A DNA stretch of 64,000 nucleotides from assembly GCA_913050215.1 (NCBI GenBank), contig CAJXBG010000002.1, forward strand, positions 24,358-88,357. The letters run 5' to 3'. The notes below the pieces were generated by a model. It saw nothing but the letters and a program-made list of their open reading frames with translations. It did not search any database and was not told where the DNA came from. The translations under genes and the position numbers were made by a program. Numbering within the stretch: position 1 is the first letter of the stretch; each line of letters starts with the position of its first letter. Below, piece by piece: positions 54,153 through 62,611 of the stretch. The DNA is from an uncultured Gammaproteobacteria bacterium (lineage in GTDB: Bacteria > Pseudomonadota > Gammaproteobacteria > Pseudomonadales > Azotimanducaceae).

Positions 54153-55328
54153 GTGACACTGGAGTGGCAAAGCTGGTCGGGTCGGCAACGGCATCACGCG
54201 CTAGCGTTGGAAACACCAAATTCCGAAGATGAAATCATTTCTCTGCTAGCCAAAGCCGAAAATGAAAACAGAACCGTGAGAACGATTGGGTCGGCGCATT
54301 CTTTTGTCCCTTTTTGGACAGACGATTATCTCGTGTCGTTAGATAACTATCGTGGACTGATTTCGAGTAACAGTGCGACAGGAGAAGCCACATTTCGCGC
54401 CGGTACCAAGCTACATGAACTTGGCGAACCACTCTGGGATCTGGGGCTTTCAATGGAAAACATGGGTGATATAGACCGTCAATCTATTGCTGGTGCTATC
54501 AGCACAGGGACTCACGGTACAGGCAGTGCCTTCCAGAACATTCCTAGTCAAGTCAGCAGATTACGTATGGTGACGGCTTCGGGTGACATTCTAACGATTG
54601 ACGAATCCTCTAGCCCCGAATATTTTCAGGCAGCGAGGGTCTCAATGGGCACGCTTGGGTTAATCACTGAAGTGACGCTTCGGGGGATCCCGGCCTATTA
54701 TCTACATGAGCGTAACTGGTTAGCGAGTGTTGATGAGTGCGCGGAACAACGAGAATCACTTATCGCTAGCAATCGCAATTGGGAGTTTTTCTGGCTGCCA
54801 GCGTCAGACAGGTGTTCGATGAAAAGTCTCAACCTGACCGAGGAAACAAAATCATACAAACCGAGCAAATGGGAGGAGGTAGGGCCCAGTTATCACATTA
54901 TTCCTTCCACTCGTGAAGATAAGTTTAATGAAATGGAGTTTTCAGTTCCGGCGGAAGCAGGGTGGGCGTGCTTTCTAGAAATTCGTCAGATGATGAAGAC
55001 AGACTTCCCCGAAGTCGTATGGCCGGTTGAATATCGAACCTTGAAGGGAGACGATATGCTGATCAGCTCCGCTTCTGGTAGAGATACGGTAACCATTTCG
55101 GTCCATCAGGATGCCTCAATTGACCCATCACCTTTGTTTGATGCGGCAGAAGCTATTTTTAGAGCCTATCAGGGGCGTCCTCATTGGGGGAAAGTGCATC
55201 ACTATGAGGCTGCGGAATTGTCAGATTCTCTAACGGGTTTTAATCGCTTTTGTGAAATTCGACAGGACCTTGATCCAGAGGGTCGGTTCTTGAATTCTTT
55301 CTTATCTAAAATCTTCGGAGTACGTTGA
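54153..55328 (+). CDS. FAD-linked sugar-lactone oxidase (D-arabinono-1,4-lactone oxidase family)
   Basis: 391 residues, VAO-type flavoprotein. RTIGSAHSF contains His49, the probable covalent FAD attachment site. GDIDRQSIAGAISTGTHGTG is the second FAD segment. The C-terminal ALO domain ends with RPHWGKVHHYEAAEL and FCEIRQDLDPEGRFLNSFL. These enzymes oxidise aldonolactones or alditols with oxygen. I chose the GTG at 54153 with AGAGG 7 nt upstream over the TTG at 54138. It appears to be a stand-alone gene. Confidence 0.88.
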   Translation: MTLEWQSWSGRQRHHALALETPNSEDEIISLLAKAENENRTVRTIGSAHSFVPFWTDDYLVSLDNYRGLISSNSATGEATFRAGTKLHELGEPLWDLGLSMENMGDIDRQSIAGAISTGTHGTGSAFQNIPSQVSRLRMVTASGDILTIDESSSPEYFQAARVSMGTLGLITEVTLRGIPAYYLHERNWLASVDECAEQRESLIASNRNWEFFWLPASDRCSMKSLNLTEETKSYKPSKWEEVGPSYHIIPSTREDKFNEMEFSVPAEAGWACFLEIRQMMKTDFPEVVWPVEYRTLKGDDMLISSASGRDTVTISVHQDASIDPSPLFDAAEAIFRAYQGRPHWGKVHHYEAAELSDSLTGFNRFCEIRQDLDPEGRFLNSFLSKIFGVR

Positions 55329-55436
55329 TTTTACTCAATAAATTGGGGCTGCCTGATTGATATCAGGGTGTATTTTAAAGCGTATGTGGTAGAGTAGCCC
55401 AACAACTTCACTGTCTTGATTTGGAGATTCTAACTT

Positions 55437-56093
55437 GTGTTTGAATTAGTTCAGGCGGGTGGTTGGCTTATGGTGCCAATCCTTTTATGTTCTGTTATTT
55501 CTGCTGCAATTTGCGTCGAGCGATTCTGGACGTTGCGAGCAACCCAAATTGTCCCCAAAAACCTGCTCGTTCAGGTTTGGAACTGGATTCGTAGTAATGA
55601 AATGGACAATAAAAAGCTCCGTGAGCTCAGAGCTGGGTCACCACTCGGCCAAATTCTTGCTGCTGGTATTAGCAACCACAAGCGAGGCCGTGAGCAGATG
55701 AAAGAGAGCATTGAGGAAGTTGCCGGGCATGTCGTCCATGAAATGGAGCGCTACCTGAATACGCTTGGTACTGTTGCTGCCGTTACACCTTTATTGGGGT
55801 TGTTGGGCACTGTTATCGGTATGATCAAGGTGTTTACCGCCATTAAGCTTGAAGGCACCGGTAATGCAGCAGTGCTGGCCGGAGGTATCTCGGAAGCGTT
55901 GATTACAACCGCGGCCGGCTTATCAGTTGCAATTCCCAGTCTGTTTTTCTTCAGGTTTTTTCAGCGCCGGGTCGATGAGCTTGTGATTACCATGGAGCAG
56001 GAAGCCTTGAAGTTGGTTGAAGTGTTAAATGGTGACAGGGCAAATGCAGAGAAAGCTGAATCTCGCTCACCAAAACCTGAAATGGCACGTTAG
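55437..56093 (+). CDS. exbB: MotA/TolQ/ExbB proton channel family protein
   Basis: 218 residues with three membrane helices. MFELVQAGGWLMVPILLCSV gives the first; LGTVAAVTPLLGLLGTVIGM, then IKVFTAIKLEGT and GGISEALITTAAGLSVAIPS give the second and third. With ExbD it uses proton motive force to energise TonB or a similar partner. GTG start with GGAG upstream. The usual exbB-exbD-lpxK neighbourhood follows. A short palindrome (CCTGAT-TGAT-ATCAGG, 55352-55367) upstream may be an operator. Confidence 0.92.
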   Translation: MFELVQAGGWLMVPILLCSVISAAICVERFWTLRATQIVPKNLLVQVWNWIRSNEMDNKKLRELRAGSPLGQILAAGISNHKRGREQMKESIEEVAGHVVHEMERYLNTLGTVAAVTPLLGLLGTVIGMIKVFTAIKLEGTGNAAVLAGGISEALITTAAGLSVAIPSLFFFRFFQRRVDELVITMEQEALKLVEVLNGDRANAEKAESRSPKPEMAR

Positions 56094-56110
56094 ATAAAAG
56101 GCTCGTAACT

Positions 56111-56533
56111 TTGAAATTTGCCAGACACACACGCAATGAAGTTGAGGTGAATCTGACACCACTGATTGATGTGGTTTTTTTACTGCTTATTTTTTTTATG
56201 GTTTCAACAACTTTTACAAAGGACACCCAGTTATCCATTGATCTTCCGGAGGCTTCTGGTGCCCCGGGCAAGCTGGCAGAGCGAACCCTCGAAATTTCAA
56301 TCACCCGCTCGGGTGAATTTGCAATCAACGAAGTGGCGCTTATTAACAATCAGCTCAAAACGCTGATAAATGCACTCCAGAAAGTCAGTGAAGGAGACAA
56401 CACTTTACCGCTCATCATTACTGCAGACTCGGCAACGCCCCACCAGTCAGTTGTCACTGCAATGGATGCCGCGGGTCAGCTTGGTTTTAGTCATCTCAGT
56501 ATCACGACCAAGAATTTCCGTGAGCAAAATTAG
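56111..56533 (+). CDS. exbD: ExbD/TolR-family biopolymer transport protein
   Basis: 140 residues. NEVEVNLTPLIDVVFLLLIF then FMVSTTF is the single membrane helix with the essential aspartate (TPLIDVVF); the periplasmic domain has DLPEASGAPG and LPLIITADSATPHQSVVTAM. It partners ExbB in the proton-driven motor. TTG start 17 nt after exbB. Its 3' end overlaps the MsbA-LpxK gene by 14 nt if the GTG at 56520 is used. No tonB gene is in the window. Confidence 0.92.
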   Translation: MKFARHTRNEVEVNLTPLIDVVFLLLIFFMVSTTFTKDTQLSIDLPEASGAPGKLAERTLEISITRSGEFAINEVALINNQLKTLINALQKVSEGDNTLPLIITADSATPHQSVVTAMDAAGQLGFSHLSITTKNFREQN

Positions 56534-59500
56534 TAGCTCCGCGATGATGGAACCAAATTCATCAATTGAAGACCCTACTGAGCCTGAAGCCCATCGGGCG
56601 AGTAAAGATGCATCACCTCACACAAAGCCGAAATCAGATGTACAGGTCTATGGCAGGCTGCTGAAGTATGTGAGCATCTACTGGGCTGCATTCTTGCTAA
56701 GTATGCTCGGGTTCATTATTTATTCCGCTGCTAACGTTGGTTTCGTACAACTCATTGCCTACATCATCGATTTTCTCGAAGGACGAAGTGTTGTTCCCGA
56801 CAGCGTTGCCGGGTCATTTATTCGCGAGTACTTTGGTGAGCCAGAGACTTTGAACCGTACACTCATTCCAATTTTTATTGTGCTAGTTGTGCTCGGCAGA
56901 GGCTTGGGTACGTTTATCGGAAACTACTTCATTACTTATATTGGCACAAACCTTGTTCACACGCTCAGATGTGAGCTATTTGATCATCTGCTCAAGCTAC
57001 CGAGTCGTTTTTACGACAAGAGTGCAATGGGGCATCTGGTCGCTAAAGTGACTTTTCATGTGACGCAGGTCACGGGCGCAGCCACCGATGCTGTGCGGGT
57101 TGTCATCCGGGAAGGGTTTACCGTGATAGGTTATATGGCTTATCTCTTCTACCTGAACTGGAAGCTAACACTGATCTTCATTTTCGTGGGACCGTTCATT
57201 GCGTTTATTGTCAATTTTGCGGGGAAACGTTTTCGAAAGATTAGCGGCAGAATTCAGGACTCGATGGGCGATGTCACCCATGTTGCCTCTGAAGCAGTGC
57301 AAGGTTATCGGGTCGTAAGAACATTTGGCGGCACAGATTATGAACGCGAGCGTTTTAACAACGTCAGTCATGACAATAGACGTCAGTCAATGAAGATGGT
57401 TGTAACCCAATCTATCGCGACGCCTGTAATCCAGTTGGTTGTTTCAATGGCGTTAGCGTGTCTGGTGTGGTTAGTACTCGATCCTACCCTGGTGGACTCG
57501 ATGGATGGCAGTGGTAACATCATCGCGTTCATTACCGCAGGAGGATTGCTTGCAAAACCAATCCGGCAGTTGTCTGAGGTGAATTCCACTATCCAGAAAG
57601 GGTTAGCCGCAGCCGAGGATATTTTTAGTCTGTTCGATGAAAATGCTGAACCCGATGTCGGCGCACGAAACCTGGACAGAGTTGACGGAAAGCTAGAATT
57701 CAGAGATGTTTCTTTTTCATATGACCCAGAGGAACAGCGGAGTAACAAGGAGGGCGAGGAGAAAACGCTCGTTCTCAAGAATATCAGCTTTGCAGTCAAG
57801 CCAGGGGAAACCATTGCGCTGGTAGGGCGGTCGGGCAGCGGTAAGAGCACGCTAGCAAGTCTGATACCTAGATTCTACACGCCGAGTTCTGGAGAGATTC
57901 TGCTTGACGATATTCCGATTGATGAAATTAATCTGGAGAATCTCCGGTACCATCTATCTCTGGTGACCCAAAGTGTCACGCTGTTCAACGACACCGTGAG
58001 AAGAAACATTGCTTACGGAGATCTAGAGAGTAAAAGCACTGAGGAAATTATCGAAGCGGCTCGAAAGGCTTATGCTTGGGAATTTATCTGCGAACTGGAA
58101 GATGGAATAGATACGGTAGTAGGAGATGACGGGGTTTTGCTTTCTGGCGGACAGCGTCAACGATTAGCCATAGCAAGGGCGTTTCTTAAGAACGCACCTG
58201 TGCTTATTTTGGATGAAGCAACCTCTGCTTTGGATTCCGAATCCGAGCGAAAAATTCAGTCAGCCCTGGAAGCAGTAGCCAAAGATAGAACCACAGTTGT
58301 GATTGCCCATCGGCTTTCGACAATTGAGAAAGCCGACCGAATACTTGTACTAGATCAAGGTAGAATCGTTGAGCAGGGAAGTCATGCCGAGTTACTTACT
58401 CGGGGACAATACTACGCGTCGCTACATAACGTAGGTGGCTCGGGGGATCAAACAACAGTATCCAAGGCGCATCCTCTTCCACTTGATATCCAGCCAGTTG
58501 CAACGCCCACTGAATCGGGATCGTGGTTGTCCGGGGACTTTAATCCTTTGGTGAAAGCTTGGTATAACGATTCAGTATGGGTGCGGGTGTTAAGTCCATT
58601 GTCGGTGATTTTCAGCCTTTTGACCAAGGTTCGGCGACATCGAATTCAAAATTCAGCATCGAAACACTGGCTGCCACCTGTACCAACGATCATTGTAGGA
58701 AATATTAATGTCGGCGGCACAGGGAAATCCCCCCTTGTATTATTGCTAGCAAGACTACTGAGTGAAGCAGGGTACCATCCCGGTATTGTCAGTCGTGGTT
58801 ATGGTGGGACGTCGTCGACTTATCCTTTGGAGGTTACAGGTTTCACTGACCCCGCTTTGTCGGGAGATGAGGCGGTGATGATTGCGCGGCGCACGGGTAC
58901 GCCAGTCGTCGTTGATCGAGATAGGGTGGCTGCGACAAAGTATCTATTGGCTGTGCACAATTGCGATGTCGTTATCAGTGATGATGGTTTACAACACTAC
59001 GCACTTGGACGTGATATTGAAATTGCTGTTGTAGACGCTCGGAAAGGACTTGGCAATGGTATGTGTTTACCTGCGGGCCCGCTTCGTGAACCGCCTTCAA
59101 GACTGACGGAAGTTGATCTGGTCGTGGTGAATGGTGACGGTGCGGTTGATCTGCCGATAGAACCCAGTGTAATGAATTTACAGCCGACTACACTTGTAAA
59201 CGTTATTACCGGCGATGAAATACCTGCCGCTGAACATGGCATGCAACGCACCGTTCACGGCGTTGCCGGTATCGGCAATCCCGACAGATTTTTCCGGTCG
59301 CTGAGAGAGCTTGGGTTCGAGGTGATCGAGCATCATTTTGATGATCACCACTGGTTTAAGATCTCAGAACTGATGTTTGGAGATAGTTTGCCGATTATTA
59401 TGACTGAAAAAGATGCAGTAAAATGTCGGCTTTTGAATCCCGAGCTTATTCACCAGGATTTCTGGTATTTGAAGGTTGAGGCGATGCTTGAAGGTGACGT

Positions 59501-59543
59501 CACAAAGCGCATCCTCGACAAGATCAGGAATGTTGATCGATAA
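56520..59543 (+). CDS. fused lipid A flippase MsbA and lipid A 4'-kinase LpxK
   Basis: 1007 residues in a single frame. Residues about 1-650 are MsbA, the ABC exporter that flips core-lipid A: six membrane helices, Walker A GRSGSGKST (about 436), LSGGQRQRLAIARAF and VLILDEATSALDSE. After a polar linker (about 651-673) comes LpxK, which phosphorylates the tetraacyldisaccharide 4' position: NPLVKAWYNDSVWVRVLSPL, P-loop VGNINVGGTGKSPLV (about 726), SRGYGG, GDEAVMIARR, ISDDGLQHYALGRD, TEKDAVKC. Start GTG 56520 or ATG 56544. A TTG/GTG at 58548/58551 with GGGGA 10 nt upstream could give free LpxK. msbA and lpxK are normally separate adjacent genes. Confidence 0.9.
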   Translation: MSKISSSAMMEPNSSIEDPTEPEAHRASKDASPHTKPKSDVQVYGRLLKYVSIYWAAFLLSMLGFIIYSAANVGFVQLIAYIIDFLEGRSVVPDSVAGSFIREYFGEPETLNRTLIPIFIVLVVLGRGLGTFIGNYFITYIGTNLVHTLRCELFDHLLKLPSRFYDKSAMGHLVAKVTFHVTQVTGAATDAVRVVIREGFTVIGYMAYLFYLNWKLTLIFIFVGPFIAFIVNFAGKRFRKISGRIQDSMGDVTHVASEAVQGYRVVRTFGGTDYERERFNNVSHDNRRQSMKMVVTQSIATPVIQLVVSMALACLVWLVLDPTLVDSMDGSGNIIAFITAGGLLAKPIRQLSEVNSTIQKGLAAAEDIFSLFDENAEPDVGARNLDRVDGKLEFRDVSFSYDPEEQRSNKEGEEKTLVLKNISFAVKPGETIALVGRSGSGKSTLASLIPRFYTPSSGEILLDDIPIDEINLENLRYHLSLVTQSVTLFNDTVRRNIAYGDLESKSTEEIIEAARKAYAWEFICELEDGIDTVVGDDGVLLSGGQRQRLAIARAFLKNAPVLILDEATSALDSESERKIQSALEAVAKDRTTVVIAHRLSTIEKADRILVLDQGRIVEQGSHAELLTRGQYYASLHNVGGSGDQTTVSKAHPLPLDIQPVATPTESGSWLSGDFNPLVKAWYNDSVWVRVLSPLSVIFSLLTKVRRHRIQNSASKHWLPPVPTIIVGNINVGGTGKSPLVLLLARLLSEAGYHPGIVSRGYGGTSSTYPLEVTGFTDPALSGDEAVMIARRTGTPVVVDRDRVAATKYLLAVHNCDVVISDDGLQHYALGRDIEIAVVDARKGLGNGMCLPAGPLREPPSRLTEVDLVVVNGDGAVDLPIEPSVMNLQPTTLVNVITGDEIPAAEHGMQRTVHGVAGIGNPDRFFRSLRELGFEVIEHHFDDHHWFKISELMFGDSLPIIMTEKDAVKCRLLNPELIHQDFWYLKVEAMLEGDVTKRILDKIRNVDR

Positions 59544-59608
59544 GCCAGTGTGCCTCCTAATAATGAGTTACAACAAAAACTTTTAACCACCTGCTAGAGA
59601 AGAGAGAT

Positions 59609-59800
59609 ATGACTGTCGATGGAAAATTACTGAGCATTTTGGTGTGTCCGGTTTGTCATGGCGAGCTGGACTACAAAAAGCAGGAAGCTGAGCTAATTTG
59701 CTACGCATGTGGGCTTGCATACCCAGTCAGGGATGACATTCCAGTGATGTTGCAGGAAGAGGCCCGAGTGTTGAGTGCGGAACAAAAAGTAGATCGCTAA
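59609..59800 (+). CDS. ycaR: Trm112/YcaR-family zinc-ribbon protein
   Basis: 63 residues. [20 protein letters not shown] then [20 protein letters not shown] is the bacterial Trm112/YcaR pattern with a CPVC and CYAC pair. Its stop overlaps the kdsB start by one base. Its role is not settled; eukaryotic Trm112 activates methyltransferases. Position between lpxK and kdsB is conserved in gammaproteobacteria. Confidence 0.93.
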   Translation: MTVDGKLLSILVCPVCHGELDYKKQEAELICYACGLAYPVRDDIPVMLQEEARVLSAEQKVDR

Positions 59801-60555
59801 TGGATTTTACTGTCGTCATTCCAGCAAGATACGAATCAAGCCGTTTGCCTGGAAAGCCTTTGGTCGATATCTTGGGTAAAACTATGATTCACCGCGTGTA
59901 TGATCAGGCGATGAAAAGTGATTGTCGCCGAGTGATTGTCGCGACTGATGATGAGCGAGTGCTTCACGAGGTTAAACGCTTTGGAGGTACAGCGGTAATG
60001 ACCGCGAGAACGCATGAATCGGGCACTGATAGAATTGAAGAGGTTGCCGCGATTCAAGGTATGGCGGAAGATGAAATTGTCGTGAATGTTCAGGGTGATG
60101 AACCTTTGATTCCGCCCGTAGCGATTAATCAGGTTGCACGATGTCTCGCCGATAATGACTGCTTTATGAGTACATTGTACGAACAAATATTGTCAATTGA
60201 TGAGCTTTTTGACCCCAATCTGGTGAAGCTTGTCACGGATGACCATGGACAGGCCTTGTATTTCTCCCGTGCACCTATGCCCTGGAACAGGGATGGCTTT
60301 TCTGGCGAGGAAAAAACGCTAAGTTCTGAAATTGTTTACAAGCGTCATATTGGTATCTATGCCTATCGGGTTGGCGCGCTCCGTCAGTTTATAAAGCTTC
60401 CCGTTGCGGCGCTCGAAGAGAGTGAAAAACTGGAGCAACTACGAGCGTTGGCTGCAGGCAAGAAAATATTTGCTGACGAGGCGAGAGAATCATTTCCTGC
60501 GGGAATCGATACGCCGGATGATTTGCAAAGAACAATCGATTATCTGGAGAAGTAG
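59800..60555 (+). CDS. kdsB: CMP-KDO synthetase
   Basis: 251 residues. It activates KDO with CTP for the lipopolysaccharide inner core. FTVVIPARYESSRLPGKPLV (nucleotide-binding loop), RVIVATDDERVLHEV, HESGTDRIEEVA, VNVQGDEPLIPP and the HIGIYAYRVGALRQFI segment are all diagnostic. Full length. It overlaps ycaR by one base and is followed 4 nt later by the thioredoxin-like partner gene of the selenoprotein. Confidence 0.97.
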   Translation: MDFTVVIPARYESSRLPGKPLVDILGKTMIHRVYDQAMKSDCRRVIVATDDERVLHEVKRFGGTAVMTARTHESGTDRIEEVAAIQGMAEDEIVVNVQGDEPLIPPVAINQVARCLADNDCFMSTLYEQILSIDELFDPNLVKLVTDDHGQALYFSRAPMPWNRDGFSGEEKTLSSEIVYKRHIGIYAYRVGALRQFIKLPVAALEESEKLEQLRALAAGKKIFADEARESFPAGIDTPDDLQRTIDYLEK

Positions 60556-60559
60556 CGAA

Positions 60560-61987
60560 ATGTCGCAGTACGTGCTTGTAGTAAAAGAAGATTGTGAGAC
60601 CTGTAGGCTGTTAGCATCGTTGACTAAGAGGTTGATCGATGAATTGGATATCACCATCTACTCACAGGATAATCCTGAATTTCCTGCGGGCGTTCCGGTC
60701 ATCGATGATACTGAGCTCGAGTATTCTTTTAATCACAGACTTGAAACCGTTCCTACTTTGTTGAAGTTTGAGAATGAAAGTGGACTCACGGAACTGGAGC
60801 GTACAGAGGGCTGGGACCGAAACGAGTGGCAACGCCTAACGGGTCTCAACTTTCTTGAAGATCTTCCTGCATTCAGGCCTGGATGTGGCTCTAAAACATT
60901 AGACCCGGGTATGCTCGATCAATTGGCCGTAAAATTTGGTTCCGCTGATCTTGAGGCTAGAAGATTGGCAATTGAGGATGGAGAGGACGAAATTGAAGCG
61001 TGTTATGACCGTGGCTGGAGCGATGGTTTGCCGCTAGTACCGCCAACTGAGCTGAGAGTTGTGAAAATGCTTCAGGGTACTAGACGGGCGCCTAGTGAAA
61101 TCATAGGTAATGTGCCCCCTGATTACGCGCCCTGCAGCGTGCTAAAGGTTGCGGTAAACGCGGTCATGGCTGGATGCAAACCAGAATACATGCCTGTTGT
61201 ACTGGCAGCGGTTGAAGCTGCTCTGCTTGATGAGTTTTGCATGCACGGTTTATTAGCGACAACGTATTTCTCTGGTCCTATGGTTGTTGTTAATGGACCG
61301 ATTTCCAGAGCGATTGGTATGAACTCAAAAGGTAACGCCCTTGGCCAGGGTAACAGAGCTAATGCTACGATTGGCCGGGCGCTACAATTAGTCATCCGTA
61401 ATGTTGGGGGTGGTAAACCGCAGGGTGTGGATCGTGCCGCACTAGGTAACCCTGGTAAGTACACGTTCTGTTTTGCCGAAGACGAAACTAATTCTTGCTG
61501 GGACTCTTATTCGGTGGAAAAAGGCTTCGATAGCCAAGATTCTACGGTGACGCTATTCGCAGCAGATGGTGTGCAGGGAATTGTTGATCAAAAATCGAGA
61601 ACGCCTGAGTCACTCTGTCGTTCCTTTGCCGCAGGTTTACGTGTGGCATCTCATCCTAAAATGGTGATGGCAGCTGATGCATTTTTGGTGATTACGCCGG
61701 AACATGAACGTGTCTTTAGAGACGCAGAGTGGAGTAAAACGCGGGTAAAAGCTGAACTCGAGTCATTGTTGCAGATCGATGGGGCTGAATTAGTTATGGG
61801 TGCTGGTGGTATCGCGGAAGGGCTACCGGATAAGTTTGCCGATAAGGTTGTACCGAAATTTAGGGCAGGTGGTCTAAACATCGTACGCGCAGGTGGCGGG
61901 GCAGGTATGTTTTCGGCGATTATTGCAGGCTGGGGCGCCAGCGGTTCTATGGGTAGTGTCCCAGTCACCGTGAAAGTTGGGCACTAG
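60560..61987 (+). CDS. two-domain protein: CxxC thioredoxin-like segment plus conserved domain, UGSC partner
   Basis: 475 residues; ATG at 60560 with GGAG 9-12 nt upstream. Residues 1-100 look like a glutaredoxin/thioredoxin fold: SQYVLVVKEDCETCRLLASL has a CETC redox pair, and later RLETVPTLLKF resembles the cis-proline edge. From about 145 onward lies a conserved domain of unknown function, with ACYDRGWSDGLPLVPPTELR, NAVMAGCKPEYMPVVLAAVE, VVVNGPISRAIGMNSKGNAL and NRANATIGRALQLVIRNVGG. I recall this large domain next to UGSC-family genes in other bacteria. It probably exchanges electrons with the selenoprotein encoded 67 nt downstream. The metabolic substrate is unknown. Confidence 0.7.
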   Translation: MSQYVLVVKEDCETCRLLASLTKRLIDELDITIYSQDNPEFPAGVPVIDDTELEYSFNHRLETVPTLLKFENESGLTELERTEGWDRNEWQRLTGLNFLEDLPAFRPGCGSKTLDPGMLDQLAVKFGSADLEARRLAIEDGEDEIEACYDRGWSDGLPLVPPTELRVVKMLQGTRRAPSEIIGNVPPDYAPCSVLKVAVNAVMAGCKPEYMPVVLAAVEAALLDEFCMHGLLATTYFSGPMVVVNGPISRAIGMNSKGNALGQGNRANATIGRALQLVIRNVGGGKPQGVDRAALGNPGKYTFCFAEDETNSCWDSYSVEKGFDSQDSTVTLFAADGVQGIVDQKSRTPESLCRSFAAGLRVASHPKMVMAADAFLVITPEHERVFRDAEWSKTRVKAELESLLQIDGAELVMGAGGIAEGLPDKFADKVVPKFRAGGLNIVRAGGGAGMFSAIIAGWGASGSMGSVPVTVKVGH

Positions 61988-62054
61988 AGGTAGCAATATT
62001 GCAACGCGAGTTGTATGAATAATGATAGGTTTTTAATTGAGAAGGAGTTTCGAT

Positions 62055-62579
62055 ATGACGATGGTTTTAATGGATCCGACGGCTGAACTTAACCCGGATG
62101 GGCGTATGCCACTACCCAAGCCTAAGTCGCTCAATGGGCTGACGGTAGGGCTGCTTAACATCTCAAAGCCGAGAGGAGACATCTTTCTTGATCGGATTGA
62201 CGATTTGTTAGGGCAAAAGGGTATTCAGACTAAACGGTATAGCAAGCCTACTTTTACCCGTATAGCACCAACAGAACTGAAACAGCAAATAGCGACGGAA
62301 TGCGACGTAGTTATTGAGGCGCTTGCTGACTGAGGTTCATGTACGTCGTGCAGTTTGCATGACATTATGGACCTTGATCGACGTGGAATACCTGGTGGTT
62401 TTATTGCATCGGCTGAGTTTGTTGAAGCTGCCGCAAGTCAAGCCCGGTCGCTTGGGTTCGATCCATCTAAGGTGTTCGTAGGACATCCCATTCAGGATCG
62501 CTCTAATGCTGAGATGGAAAAGTTGGCAGAGGACGCTTTTCAAGAAGTGTTGGCGCTAGTCGTCGAAACTGACGCTTAA
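62055..62579 (+). CDS. UGSC-family selenoprotein (in-frame TGA read as selenocysteine)
   Basis: 174 residues. ATG 62055 with AAGGAG upstream. The frame runs to a TGA at 62331-62333, residue 93, then continues in the same frame GSCTSCSLHDIMDLDRRGIP to the TAA at 62579. Reading TGA as selenocysteine gives U93-G-S-C96-T-S-C99, the UGSC motif; cysteine homologues have CGSC there. N-terminal VLMDPTAELNPDGRMPLPKP and the region VGLLNISKPRGD match the family. The C-terminal half (EFVEAAASQARSLGFD, VFVGHPIQDRS) is also typical. A stem-loop for selenocysteine insertion follows the TGA. Probable thiol/selenol redox protein. Confidence 0.88.
62345..62363 (+). promoter_or_regulatory. candidate bacterial SECIS stem-loop
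   Basis: GTCGTGC (62345-62351), loop AGTTT (62352-62356), GCATGAC (62357-62363): a 7-bp stem with one G-U pair and a loop holding the G-U dinucleotide expected for SelB contact. Exactly 11 nt lie between the TGA and the stem, the same spacing as in E. coli fdhF as I recall it. Confidence 0.8.
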
Positions 62580-62611
62580 GACTATCCTTTTCAGAACGAG
62601 GCAGCCTAAGT

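Noticed and set aside
15916..55436. The 39-kb segment as a single genomic island
   Set aside because: No integrase, tRNA or direct-repeat ends were seen, and it contains core genes such as clpB, greB, coaX and pdxH.
62037..62333. 98-codon frame starting at TTG 62037 taken as a complete small gene ending at TGA
   Set aside because: The ATG at 62055 has the proper AAGGAG spacing, and the frame continues through TGA as a UGSC selenoprotein with a hairpin downstream.
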